Below are positions 34,107-42,703 of a DNA stretch of 64,000 nucleotides, piece after piece. Position 1 is the stretch's first letter; each line of letters opens with the position of its first letter. The notes beneath the pieces were generated by a model, which was not told the origin of the DNA, did no database searches, and was given only the letters and a program-made list of their open reading frames with translations. Origin of the DNA: Luoshenia tenuis (GTDB lineage: Bacteria; Bacillota; Clostridia; Christensenellales; GCA-900066905). The DNA is taken from NCBI RefSeq assembly GCF_014384745.1, contig NZ_JACRSO010000002.1:186001-250000 (forward strand). The letters are read 5' to 3'. Position numbers and translations under genes: made by a program.

Positions 34107-34778
34107 TTATTCTACCGGTTTTTCCAGGCGGTAGCGGGCGATGACCTGATGGACGAAGGAGTAATTGGCCCCGCACAGGCGCGCGATCTCGCCCACCGTA
34201 TAGCCCTGCTCGTACAGATGCTGGAACATCAGGCTCTTGGTCTTAAAGGCAACCGTTTCGCCCGTGGAGGAAAGGATCAGCGATTTACCGCCGGCAAAGC
34301 CGTATTCCGGCCGCCCTTCTTCATCGATGTTAACGCCGTACTGCTCCACCAGGATACCGGCCTCCCGCAGGATCTCCGCCGAAAAAGGATCGGGGTAGGG
34401 ATTTTGGTAGACGATACGCCGGATGCCGGCGTTGATAATCAGCTTAGCGCAGATGGTGCAAGGCTGATGTGTACAGTAGAGCGTGGCCCCATCCACCGCG
34501 ATGCCCAGCTTAGACGCCTGGATCAGCGCGTTCTGCTCGGCGTGGATGGCATAGCAAAGCTCGTGGCGGGTACCCGAGGCGATCCCCATCTTCCGGCGCA
34601 GGCACTCCCCCCGCTCCACACAGGACTTGATGCCCGCAGGCGCGCCGTTATAACCGGTGGTAATGATGCGCCGGTCCCGCACGATGATCGCACCCATCTT
34701 CCGATTTTCTTGATAGCAGCTCGACCATTCCGAAATCGGCCCCAAAAGCTTGATAAAGCGATGATCCCACTTATCCAA
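34107..34778 (-). CDS. dCMP deaminase family protein with a helix-turn-helix-like tail
   Basis: Zinc-dependent deaminase of the dCMP/ComEB group, 223 residues. The catalytic HAEQNAL (His and Glu) and PCTICAKL (two Cys) motifs are intact, and a CVERGECLRRKMGI insert resembles ComEB. The first 150 residues are the deaminase; the last 45 (MFQHLYEQGYTVGEIARLCG and SFVHQVIARYR) look like a helix-turn-helix. That extension is not usual for dCMP deaminase. The start is probably TTG at 34778 behind a G-rich ribosome site. It could feed dUMP synthesis or have a regulatory role. Confidence 0.82.
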   Translation of the reverse strand: MDKWDHRFIKLLGPISEWSSCYQENRKMGAIIVRDRRIITTGYNGAPAGIKSCVERGECLRRKMGIASGTRHELCYAIHAEQNALIQASKLGIAVDGATLYCTHQPCTICAKLIINAGIRRIVYQNPYPDPFSAEILREAGILVEQYGVNIDEEGRPEYGFAGGKSLILSSTGETVAFKTKSLMFQHLYEQGYTVGEIARLCGANYSFVHQVIARYRLEKPVE

Positions 34779-35010
34779 TCTCCGTCCCCCCCAGTCGCAA
34801 ATTATTTGATTTGTAGCGCCATTTGTATATAGCTTTATCCATCATAAAGTTATTTTACAGCATGCGGTTGCGCCTGTAAAGGTTTTCCCTGAAAAACTTT
34901 ATTTATCTGAATTTCAAAGCAAAACGGAGAGATTGATGGATTTATTCGATATAACCGCCGATTTTGCCCGAAAATCGAATTTGATTGGTAAATTTAACAA
35001 ATGTTTCCGG

Positions 35011-35039
35011 TTGCCTCTTTTCAACGTTTTGGCGATAAT
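35011..35039 (+). promoter_or_regulatory. groESL promoter
   Basis: TTGCCT (35011-35016), 17 bp and GATAAT (35034-35039). The rest of the 34779-35121 gap upstream is AT-rich with no gene I can support. Confidence 0.65.
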
Positions 35040-35050
35040 AAGAGTTGTGA

Positions 35051-35077
35051 TTAGCACTCAACCAAGATGAGTGCTAA
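35051..35077. promoter_or_regulatory. CIRCE element (HrcA operator)
   Basis: Perfect match to the consensus: TTAGCACTC, nine bases, GAGTGCTAA. It lies just downstream of the groES -10 box, so HrcA would repress groESL at normal temperature. hrcA itself is not in the window. Confidence 0.97.
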
Positions 35078-35121
35078 CAGGAAAAAACAATAAACGGATT
35101 ACATTATAAGGAGGAAAGAAC

Positions 35122-35406
35122 ATGACTATCAAACCGTTGTTTGACAAAGTTGTTCTCAAGGCTGTGGAAACGGAAGAGACCACGCAGAGCGGCATCGTAT
35201 TGCCGGGCACCGCGAAGGAAAAGCCCCAGATGGCCGAGGTAGTGGCCGTGGGTCCCGGCGGCGTTGTGGACGGCAAGGACGTCGTTATGCAAGTGAAAGA
35301 AGGCCAGAAGGTGATCTACTCCAAGTACGCCGGCAACGATGTGAAGCTGGACGATACGGAGTACGTCATCATCCGTCAGAGCGATATCCTGGCTGTGGTT
35401 GAATAA
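35122..35406 (+). CDS. groES: Co-chaperonin GroES
   Basis: Hsp10, the 94-residue lid of the GroEL folding chamber. It begins MTIKPLFDKVVLKAVE and has the mobile loop TTQSGIVLPGTAKEKPQ (quoted within limit) and VIYSKYAGNDVKLDDTEYVI. The ATG follows AAGGAGG. It is co-transcribed with groEL under CIRCE control. Confidence 0.97.
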   Translation: MTIKPLFDKVVLKAVETEETTQSGIVLPGTAKEKPQMAEVVAVGPGGVVDGKDVVMQVKEGQKVIYSKYAGNDVKLDDTEYVIIRQSDILAVVE

Positions 35407-35442
35407 ATCAAGAAGGCTTACCGATAAAAGGAGGAACTATCA

Positions 35443-37074
35443 ATGGCGAAACAGATCATTTACGGCGAAGACGCGCGCCGTGCCCTTGAAAAAGGCGTCA
35501 ATCAGCTGAGCGATACGGTAAAGATCACCCTGGGTCCCAAGGGCCGCAACGTGGTGCTGGATAAAAAGTTCGGCGCTCCCCTCATCACCAATGACGGCGT
35601 GACCATCGCCAAGGAGATCGAGCTGGAAGATCCCTTTGAGAATATGGGCGCCCAGCTGGTAAAAGAAGTATCCACCAAGACCAACGACATCGCTGGCGAC
35701 GGTACCACCACCGCCACTGTGTTGGCTCAGGCCATCATTCATGAGGGCATCAAAAACATCGCCGCGGGCGCCAACCCCATGGTGCTGCAAAAGGGCATCA
35801 GCAAGGCCACCCAGGCCGCTGTAGAGGCCATCAAGGCCGTGAGCAAGCCCATCGAGGGCAAGCAGGCCATTGCCCAGGTTGCTACCGTCTCCTCTGCCGA
35901 TGAGATGATCGGCGAGCTGATCAGCGACGCGATGGAAAAAGTGGGCAACGACGGCGTTATCACCGTTGAAGAGTCCAAGACCATGAAGACCGAGCTGAAC
36001 ATCGTGGAAGGTATGCAGTTCGATCGCGGCTATACCTCCGCTTACATGGTAACGGATACCGACAAGATGGAAGCGAATCTGGATAATCCGCTGATCCTGA
36101 TCACCGAGAAGAAGATCAGCAATATTCAGGAGATTCTCCCCGTGCTTGAGCAGGTGGTGCAGCAGAGCCGCAAACTGCTGATCATCGCCGAGGATATCGA
36201 GGGCGAAGCGCTGGCGACCCTGGTCATGAACAAGCTGCGCGGCACCTTCACCTGCGTTGCGGTCAAGGCCCCCGGCTTTGGCGATCGCCGTAAGGCTATG
36301 CTGCAGGATATCGCGATCCTCACCGGCGGTCAGGTCATTTCTGACGAGCTGGGCATGGATCTGAAAGAGACCACCATCGACATGCTGGGCCAGGCCCGTC
36401 AGGTCAAGGTGGATAAGGACAACACCACCATCGTAGAGGGCGCTGGCGATCCTTCCGAGATCAAGGCCCGCGTCTCCTCCATCCGCGCGCAGATCGAGGA
36501 AACCACCTCGGATTATGACCGCGAGAAGCTCCAGGAGCGTCTGGCGAAGCTGGCCGGCGGCGTAGCCGTGATCCAGGTCGGCGCTGCCACCGAGATTGAG
36601 ATGAAAGAGCGCAAGCTGCGCATTGAGGACGCACTCAACGCGACCCGCGCTGCCGTGGAAGAGGGTATCGTCCCGGGCGGCGGCACCGTGCTGATCAACG
36701 CTATCCCCGCTGTGGCTGCCCTGATCAAGGATGCCTCCGGCGATGAGAAGACCGGCATGCAGATCATCCTGCGCGCGTTGGAAGAGCCCGTACGCCAGAT
36801 CGCAGCCAACGCCGGCCTGGAAGGCTCTGTCATCGTTGAGAACATCAAGAGCAACGGCGCGGTAGGCTATGGCTACGATGCGGCCCGCGACGAGTATGGC
36901 GATATGGTGGCCAAGGGCATTCTGGATCCCACGAAGGTCACCCGTTCTGCCCTGCAGAACGCGGCCAGCGTTGCCGCGATGGTGCTGACCACCGAGTCTC
37001 TGGTGGCGGACATCCCCGCTCCCGAACCGGCCGCCCCGGCTGGCGCCGGCGCCGGCATGCCTCCGATGTATTAA
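35443..37074 (+). CDS. groEL: Chaperonin GroEL
   Basis: Hsp60, 543 residues, forming the ATP-driven folding cage. The equatorial domain ATP site GDGTTTATVLAQ, the apical domain, and the C-terminal VLTTESLVADIP are all present. The tail ends GAGAGMPPMY, a short Gly/Met-rich tail. The ATG lies 8 nt after AGGAGG and 36 nt after groES. Confidence 0.98.
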   Translation: MAKQIIYGEDARRALEKGVNQLSDTVKITLGPKGRNVVLDKKFGAPLITNDGVTIAKEIELEDPFENMGAQLVKEVSTKTNDIAGDGTTTATVLAQAIIHEGIKNIAAGANPMVLQKGISKATQAAVEAIKAVSKPIEGKQAIAQVATVSSADEMIGELISDAMEKVGNDGVITVEESKTMKTELNIVEGMQFDRGYTSAYMVTDTDKMEANLDNPLILITEKKISNIQEILPVLEQVVQQSRKLLIIAEDIEGEALATLVMNKLRGTFTCVAVKAPGFGDRRKAMLQDIAILTGGQVISDELGMDLKETTIDMLGQARQVKVDKDNTTIVEGAGDPSEIKARVSSIRAQIEETTSDYDREKLQERLAKLAGGVAVIQVGAATEIEMKERKLRIEDALNATRAAVEEGIVPGGGTVLINAIPAVAALIKDASGDEKTGMQIILRALEEPVRQIAANAGLEGSVIVENIKSNGAVGYGYDAARDEYGDMVAKGILDPTKVTRSALQNAASVAAMVLTTESLVADIPAPEPAAPAGAGAGMPPMY

Positions 37075-37097
37075 GCCGAGCATAAAGCAATCAATAA

Positions 37098-37135
37098 AAA
37101 AGGCTTTGCCCTTAAATGGGCAAAGCCTTTTTCTT
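37098..37135 (+). terminator. Terminator of groESL
   Basis: A 13-bp perfect stem (37099-37111 with 37118-37130) and 6-nt loop followed by TTTTTC, 24 nt after the groEL stop. Confidence 0.92.
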
Positions 37136-37206
37136 ATCTTACCATTTGCCATTTACCGCTCTCGTCCGGCTTCTCCTTTTATTCAGCGGTCCTAAAAGGC
37201 CCACCA

Positions 37207-38607
37207 CTACTTCCACACCGTATCCTTGATGCCAATATCCTCTCCCCTAAAAGTAAGAGGACGTCCCAGCCGCCTTTGCTGTTCGTAATGATCCAGCGCC
37301 TTTAGTGCCACCTTGCCCAGCAAGAAGATCACGATAATATTGACGATCGCCATAAAGCCCATGGTAATATCGGCCAGGTTCCATACCAGGGCAAAATCCG
37401 CCTGGGCGCCTAAAAATATCGCCAGCACGCAGGTCAACCTAAAGGCAAATAACAGTTTTTTGTTGTTCTTGATAAACAGAATATTGGACTCTGCATAATA
37501 ATAATTCCCCACCAGACTGCTGAAAGCAAAGGCAAAAATGGAAAAGGTGATAAAATGGATGCCCCATTCCCCTACATTGGCGCTGATAGCAGCCTGCACG
37601 TAAGGGATACCATCCAGCACGCCGCTTACCCCCTCCACACCCGAAACCAGCAACATCATCGCGGTGCTGGAGCAGATCAGCAGCGTATCGATAAATACGG
37701 AGATCACCTGAACCAGGCCCTGCTTGACCGGATGGCTGACATCCGCCGACGCAGAAGCGTTGGGCGCGCTGCCCATGCCTGCCTCATTGGAGAACAGGCC
37801 TCGCTTGATACCGATGACCACCGCGCTGCCCGCCAAACCGCCCGCGATGGCGTTAAAATCAAAGGCGTTTTGGAGGATGAGCTCTAATACCGCCGGCAAT
37901 TCGGTAATGTGCAGCGCCATGGTGATCAATCCGATCAGAATGTACGCCGTGGCCATGACCGGCACCAGTACCGAAGTGATAAAGCCGATCCGGTGCACGC
38001 CGCCCCAAATCACCAAACCCGTTGCGACTGCCAGGAGCAGCCCCACCACCAGCGGGAAAATCGTCTGCGAGTAGTCAGGGATGTAATAGGCCAGCGCCGA
38101 GGACATGTTATAGGACTGCAACCCGTTAAAACCGTAAGCAAAGCACAGGATCAGCAGGATGGAAAACAAAATGCCCAACCACCGCTTGCCCAGCGCCCGC
38201 TCCATATAATACGAAGGGCCGCCCCTGAACTGGCCGTTTTCCTTTACTTTATAGATCTGTGCCAGCGTGCTCTCGATAAAAGCCGACGCGCCGCCGATAA
38301 CAGCCATCAGCCACATCCAGAATACTGCCCCCGGGCCGCCGGCGGCAATCGCCGTGGCGATGCCCGCGATATTCCCCGTGCCCACGCGCGAGGCTGTAGA
38401 GATCATCAGCGCCTGGAAGGAGGACACCTTTTTTTCGCCCTTTTCCGGACCGCCGTCCTTCTCCATCAAGGATTTGATCCCGTCTTTTAAAAGCCGGACC
38501 TGCGCACCCCTCGTGCGGACCGTAAAATAGACGCCCACTCCTACCAGGAGGATGATCAGCACATAGGTGTACATAAAATCGTTGATCTGCGTTAAAACTT
38601 CGTTCAT
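37207..38607 (-). CDS. Alanine/glycine:cation symporter (AGCS family)
   Basis: Sodium- or proton-coupled amino-acid importer of the cytoplasmic membrane, 466 residues with about 10-11 membrane spans. Family motifs include GNIAGIATAIAAGGPGAVFW (at limit), FIESTLAQIYK, FRGGPSYYMERAL and GLFSNEAGMGSAPNASASA, the last two being AGCS signatures. I chose the ATG at 38607 after GGGAG; the upstream in-frame start would add an Arg-rich tail. No neighbour points to a substrate. It is monocistronic. Confidence 0.92.
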   Translation of the reverse strand: MNEVLTQINDFMYTYVLIILLVGVGVYFTVRTRGAQVRLLKDGIKSLMEKDGGPEKGEKKVSSFQALMISTASRVGTGNIAGIATAIAAGGPGAVFWMWLMAVIGGASAFIESTLAQIYKVKENGQFRGGPSYYMERALGKRWLGILFSILLILCFAYGFNGLQSYNMSSALAYYIPDYSQTIFPLVVGLLLAVATGLVIWGGVHRIGFITSVLVPVMATAYILIGLITMALHITELPAVLELILQNAFDFNAIAGGLAGSAVVIGIKRGLFSNEAGMGSAPNASASADVSHPVKQGLVQVISVFIDTLLICSSTAMMLLVSGVEGVSGVLDGIPYVQAAISANVGEWGIHFITFSIFAFAFSSLVGNYYYAESNILFIKNNKKLLFAFRLTCVLAIFLGAQADFALVWNLADITMGFMAIVNIIVIFLLGKVALKALDHYEQQRRLGRPLTFRGEDIGIKDTVWK

Positions 38608-38801
38608 ACCCCGTCTCCCGCGCAATATTTTGCCCCGCACGGTCTCTCCTCCGCCCGGGGCTTAAAATATATTATAATCGCTGGACAGGCATCCGTAAAG
38701 AACAGAAAGGGGTTATCCTATGATTCTTAGCCTTGAAAGTGTCGGGTCAGCTACGGGAAGTAAATTGTCCTCCGCGCATCTATACAGCAGCCCTTTATCA
38801 T

Positions 38802-39284
38802 TTAGTGGCGCACGCCCAGGATATGTAAAAAGCGCGCCTGTGCAAAATTATAACTGCTTAGCGGCCGCATATAGGCGTCATAGGAGTGTGCGGCCACATA
38901 AACTTCGCCATCCGCAAGCCCAACGATAACCGGCGAATGATAAAAGTGCCCGCTCTCATCTCCCAGCTGCACGATATCTCCGATCTGCACCTCGTCCCGC
39001 TGGGCAAGCTGCGCATAGGGCCCGATCCCCTGATTGCCAATGAGAAAATTATACAGGTACTGCACGCCCGTCCAAGAGGCCGTGCGCTGCCCCGCGCTGT
39101 AATAATACCAGCCAAATGTTTTGGTAGGATTCATGACGCCGCTGCCCGCGTACAGACATTGGGAGGCATAGTTGGTACAATCTCCCCCCAGGTTTTCAAA
39201 ATCAAGATAGGCCGGGTTGCGCTTAAATGCCCATGTTCTGGCGTAGGCCACCGCATCTTGGCGGCGATAGGCTAGTTCTTGCAT
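38802..39284 (-). CDS. Small amidase-domain protein (Amidase_6 type)
   Basis: 160 residues matching the putative amidase domain found in clostridial cell-wall proteins: RRQDAVAYARTWAFKRNPAY, then the catalytic-type Cys in GGDCTNYASQCL and a His in GHFYHSPVIVGL. The family resembles NlpC/CHAP-like thiol hydrolases. Here the domain stands alone with no signal peptide, so its target and location are open. The ATG has GGAGG about 9 nt upstream. It is monocistronic, opposite tRNA-Pro. Confidence 0.78.
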   Translation of the reverse strand: MQELAYRRQDAVAYARTWAFKRNPAYLDFENLGGDCTNYASQCLYAGSGVMNPTKTFGWYYYSAGQRTASWTGVQYLYNFLIGNQGIGPYAQLAQRDEVQIGDIVQLGDESGHFYHSPVIVGLADGEVYVAAHSYDAYMRPLSSYNFAQARFLHILGVRH

Positions 39285-39367
39285 GGCATCGCCCTCCTTT
39301 TCCCTCTATATCTACGGTCCTGCGGTAAAAAAGGTGCATGAGTGGTGGCCTTTTTTCCATTATCCCG

Positions 39368-39396
39368 TTGACAAATTATGGGCCCGGTGTTATCAT
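39368..39396 (+). promoter_or_regulatory. tRNA-Pro promoter
   Basis: TTGACA (39368-39373), 17 bp and TATCAT (39391-39396), about 34 nt before the tRNA. A small CTCGCC/GGCGAG hairpin precedes the mature 5' end. Confidence 0.72.
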
Positions 39397-39429
39397 AATA
39401 GAGCACTCGCCTTGCGGGCGAGAGTATTT

Positions 39430-39506
39430 CTGGGTGTGGCGCAGTTTGGTAGCGTGCTTGAATGGGGTTCAAGAGGCCGGAGGTTCGAATCCTCTCACCC
39501 AGACCA
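39430..39506 (+). tRNA. tRNA-Pro (anticodon GGG)
   Basis: 77 nt with encoded CCA. Acceptor CTGGGTG/CACCCAG, anticodon stem CTTGA/TCAAG around ATGGGGT giving GGG (39464-39466), and T-loop GGTTCGAATCC. Confidence 0.95.
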
Positions 39507-39508
39507 GA

Positions 39509-39541
39509 GTCGGAGCAAAGTTCGCTTTACTCCGATTTTTC
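39509..39541 (+). terminator. Terminator of tRNA-Pro
   Basis: The stem CGGAG/CTCCG, extended by AAAG/CTTT across one mismatch, is followed by TTTTTCTTTT, right after the tRNA. Confidence 0.75.
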
Positions 39542-39576
39542 TTTTATTTATAGCGTGCGATTGACTCTTAAAGGAT

Positions 39577-39610
39577 AAAGAGGCCGGAATGCTCATCCGG
39601 CCTCTTTTTT
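39577..39610. terminator. Shared terminator after the HTH regulator
   Basis: A 12-bp stem AAAGAGGCCGGA/TCCGGCCTCTTT with 7-nt loop, T-rich on the plus strand and A-rich before it. It lies between tRNA-Pro and the end of the convergent regulator gene. Confidence 0.85.
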
Positions 39611-39663
39611 GCTTATTACCGATCCTATACGCTGTCTTTGTTTATCCCTACAACGCGCGCCGG

Positions 39664-41202
39664 TTATCCGCTATGCTCTTCCAGGTAACAATCGATTTGA
39701 GCGATCTTTTCTTCCAGGCGATCGATGCTGTTTTGCCTTGTCGCGCTTTTCAACCGAAGTGACTTGGTCTTTGTAGATAGATACTCCCAAAAGCACATGG
39801 CCATGTTTTGCTCCTGTATCTCATAGATGGTAAGCGGCAGCTCCCGCTTCATGATCAGAGCGTGCACGTTTTTTTCCACAAATACGGACATGTTCTGCAT
39901 GCCTACATCCTGCGCCATCACCACCATGTAGCTAGAGTAGCGCTTGAGTAACGACACAATACGCCTTAAGTGCGTCCGATAGGCTTGCGGCGTATAGGGC
40001 AGCGCTTCCCCGTCGCCCATATAGGAAAAGGGCATTAAAACCCTTCCCGCTACGATGTCTTCCAATGCCGCGAGATTGATGATATCGACAAACCGGTACT
40101 GCTTTGCCAGGCGATTTTCAAAGTAGCTACTTTGCAGCGCGATGATTCGTTCCGTCGTTGACCGGCGTTGATCCCCCGCCGGAATAAATTCTAACAATTC
40201 CAACGGCACCGTGACGAAAGACAGATCAGAATTGACCTGCATGCAATCGCTCAGGTCAGTATTATCGTCCCACGGGGCCTTTAATCTCTGTTCGCACCAG
40301 GATTCGATCGTATAGGCCTTTGAAAGGGGATGGCAAAGCCGCCAGACCCTTTCAAAATCCTGCTCCATAAAGCTAATTAGCTCCTGATCGGTCATCAAAA
40401 AGGTGATGCCAGCCTCTTCCTGCTGGCCAATCGACCCCGAGAATACCGCCGCCTGCCCAGGCACCAGGATCAGTGTGCGTTTATGGAGGTTATCCCGCAG
40501 GCGGGGATAGTAATACGTCTCTAACATGCCATACATATAAGCCGGAACCATAAAACTCATAGCAGCTATGGCGCTGTGCATCTCGCCTTGCGCGATGGAT
40601 ACATGCCGGATATCATAGCCATGGTCGGCCAGGGTGCGGGCCATCTCCATGCACTCGTCCAAAAAGCCGGGTTCCTCATAAAACCACTTCAGATTTTCGT
40701 CAGAAAAGACGCAGACTGTCCCTCCGTTTTGCTGCATTGCCACCTGCCACAGATGCCGGATGGCCTGGCGTTTGCCTGCGTTGAAAAAGTATGTATCGAC
40801 CATCTTGCCTTTTGCCTGAACCCCGGGTAGATTTTGCGGAATAGGCCATAGGTCTGCCTCCTCGCTATCGGTTTGTGTGCCAGCACGCTGCGCACGCTCG
40901 CCCTGGGCGCCGCCCTGAGCGGTCAGCCACTTGAAAATGACTCCTTCCAGGTCTTTGCCATCCAGCGTCGTCTGGGATATACCCATGGTCTCCGATAAGG
41001 CCGCGCGCTGATACTCGCCATAACACTTTTTTGCGAAATAACGCGCCACCGAGCGCATATTCTCTATATTCTTGGGGGCTCCCCGCACGCCATGGCGCAA
41101 TTTGCTTACCATAGACGGGTCAATTCTGACCCCATGTGCCAGTTGAACATTGGTCGTGCTTGTAATATTAAGTAAGAAAGTAAGTTTGTCAGCAAAAACC
41201 AT
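39664..41202 (-). CDS. Large protein with N-terminal HTH, probable regulator
   Basis: 512 residues. The first 50 resemble an XRE-type DNA-binding domain (FADKLTFLLNITSTTNVQLA at limit, then IDPSMVSKLRHGVRG). The remaining 460 are not recognised: no transmembrane segment, a mix of alpha/beta sequence and a C-terminal coiled-coil-like end (SIDRLEEKIAQIDCYLEEH). Such long HTH proteins occur in gut Clostridia without assigned function. The ATG at 41202 follows CAGGGGGATATT. It has its own promoter and is divergent from the 131-residue gene. Confidence 0.65.
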   Translation of the reverse strand: MVFADKLTFLLNITSTTNVQLAHGVRIDPSMVSKLRHGVRGAPKNIENMRSVARYFAKKCYGEYQRAALSETMGISQTTLDGKDLEGVIFKWLTAQGGAQGERAQRAGTQTDSEEADLWPIPQNLPGVQAKGKMVDTYFFNAGKRQAIRHLWQVAMQQNGGTVCVFSDENLKWFYEEPGFLDECMEMARTLADHGYDIRHVSIAQGEMHSAIAAMSFMVPAYMYGMLETYYYPRLRDNLHKRTLILVPGQAAVFSGSIGQQEEAGITFLMTDQELISFMEQDFERVWRLCHPLSKAYTIESWCEQRLKAPWDDNTDLSDCMQVNSDLSFVTVPLELLEFIPAGDQRRSTTERIIALQSSYFENRLAKQYRFVDIINLAALEDIVAGRVLMPFSYMGDGEALPYTPQAYRTHLRRIVSLLKRYSSYMVVMAQDVGMQNMSVFVEKNVHALIMKRELPLTIYEIQEQNMAMCFWEYLSTKTKSLRLKSATRQNSIDRLEEKIAQIDCYLEEHSG

Positions 41203-41294
41203 AATATCCCCCTGTTTGTAATATTGCCACGAAAGATGGCAGAATAATGTCCATGACAGAACCATCGATGGGATTGCCACACGTCCATAAAAAC

Positions 41295-41323
41295 ATTATC
41301 ATAAATATAGCACAAATCGGAAA
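41295..41323 (-). promoter_or_regulatory. Promoter of the HTH regulator gene
   Basis: TTTCCG (41318-41323), 17 bp and GATAAT (41295-41300) on the minus strand. It lies in the intergenic space shared with the divergent gene, a likely site of autoregulation. Confidence 0.5.
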
Positions 41324-41366
41324 AGATGACGACAACACAATTCTACAATTGAAAAGGGGGACGCAC

Positions 41367-41762
41367 ATGAATACTGTTCACGAAGACACACTGGCTGCAC
41401 AAATCATAAAATTCCACCATCGGACCGAACGCACTCAGGATAATTTCAGCATTGAGATCGATATCTCCGCCTCCTCCCTCAACCGTTTTGAAGAGGAATG
41501 CAACGCCGCCTCGCTCGTAACGCCGGAAGGGCAAAAAGATGGCTTCAGCTTCAATATCTTCAGCACAGATGCACCATTAGCTGATGAATCCGCTCTTGCG
41601 CACAACCTGGCAACTCATTTATTCACCTGCAACCTCCAGCAGCTGCTCGCACTGCCGGCGCCATACCGCTCGCTGGTCGTGCGCCTGTTCGAATACATGC
41701 TGGTCGCCTTATCCCGAGAGGAAGGCTTTACCTACTCGACCAAACCCTTTTTCCCGCGCTAA
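41367..41762 (+). CDS. Hypothetical protein, 131 residues
   Basis: Not recognised. The protein is acidic to neutral and soluble, with two amphipathic helices near the C-terminus (LATHLFTCNLQQLLALP and YRSLVVRLFEYMLVALS). The ATG at 41367 is behind AAAAGGGGGAC, a good ribosome site, 6 nt away; an upstream in-frame ATG has no such site. It is transcribed divergently from the large HTH gene, so the two may be a regulator and its target. Confidence 0.6.
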   Translation: MNTVHEDTLAAQIIKFHHRTERTQDNFSIEIDISASSLNRFEEECNAASLVTPEGQKDGFSFNIFSTDAPLADESALAHNLATHLFTCNLQQLLALPAPYRSLVVRLFEYMLVALSREEGFTYSTKPFFPR

Positions 41763-41808
41763 GACACAGATCTTTTATCATTTATCTTTACCGTATGGCT
41801 AAAATTGT

Positions 41809-41829
41809 GGCGGGATCATGGATCCCGCC
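41809..41829. terminator. Hairpin between convergent genes
   Basis: A 9-bp perfect stem GGCGGGATC/GATCCCGCC with 3-nt loop. It has no clean T-run on either strand, so termination is plausible rather than sure. Confidence 0.5.
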
Positions 41830-41863
41830 CCGTTTGGTCTCCTTTCTCGTTTCTTTTTACACA

Positions 41864-42673
41864 TTAATATTTCGTATCATAAGGCCACGGGCTTCCGCCG
41901 CTCAAGCAGCCGCCGTCAATCCGGTACTCAGAGCCGGTGATGTACCCAGAGGCATCGCTGGCTAGCAGCACGCATAACCCAACGATCTCCTCCGGATTGC
42001 CCGGGCGGCGCATGGCGATGCGCTCACGCAGGTAGGCTGCGCGCTGCGGGTGCTCCCACGTGACCGTGGTCAGGGGCGTAAGGATATGGCCGGGGCTGAT
42101 GCAGTTGGCCCGGATATTATACTTAGCCCATTCTACGGACATGCTGCGCGTCAGGGCGACGATGCCGCTCTTGGTCGCCGCGTAGACCGAGCAGCCGCCC
42201 AACACGCTGCCGGTATTGTGCGAGCCTATATTGATTATGCTGCCGTTTTTTTGTGCCATCATATAGGGCGCGACGGCGCGGGAAACGCGGAATACGCCCT
42301 TAAGATTGATCTCCATGATGCGGTCATAAGTCTCTTCCTCCACATCCAAAAGCCCTTCCCGCTTATTGATGCCCGCACAGTTGACCAGCACGTCGATATG
42401 GCCATACTGTTCGCCGATCTGATCCACACAGGCAGAAATACTGTCCTTGTCCGAAACATCCATGATGTGGGATGAGGCGCTGCCGCCCTCGCCGCGGATC
42501 TCCTCCTCCAAGGCCGCCAGGCCGTCCCTGCTGATATCGCACAGGGCGACCGCCGCCCCGGCCCGCGCCAGGCCCTTGCAAAGCTCCCGGCCAATGCCGC
42601 CCGCCGCCCCGGTAAAGAGAACGACCTTGCCCTCCAGAGAAAACATCTGCTGCAAATTCTTCGCTACGTCCAT
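41864..42673 (-). CDS. Short-chain dehydrogenase/reductase
   Basis: NAD(P)-dependent oxidoreductase of the classical SDR family, 269 residues. The cofactor motif is TGAAGGIG near residue 21. NCAG, the catalytic Ser in NIGSHN, Tyr and Lys in YAATKSG and the C-terminal GSEYRIDGG are present. It resembles gluconate 5-dehydrogenase or KduD-like sugar enzymes, but the substrate is not determined. It lies 30 nt downstream of the UroD-family gene and is probably co-transcribed with it. Confidence 0.85.
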   Translation of the reverse strand: MDVAKNLQQMFSLEGKVVLFTGAAGGIGRELCKGLARAGAAVALCDISRDGLAALEEEIRGEGGSASSHIMDVSDKDSISACVDQIGEQYGHIDVLVNCAGINKREGLLDVEEETYDRIMEINLKGVFRVSRAVAPYMMAQKNGSIINIGSHNTGSVLGGCSVYAATKSGIVALTRSMSVEWAKYNIRANCISPGHILTPLTTVTWEHPQRAAYLRERIAMRRPGNPEEIVGLCVLLASDASGYITGSEYRIDGGCLSGGSPWPYDTKY

Positions 42674-42703
42674 TTTAACTCCCCCTTAAATATAAATCCC
42701 TAT

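Noticed and set aside
34936..35070. A 44-codon frame with a possible ribosome site upstream of groES.
   Set aside because: It runs through the groESL promoter and CIRCE, which explain the conservation. No sign of a coding role.
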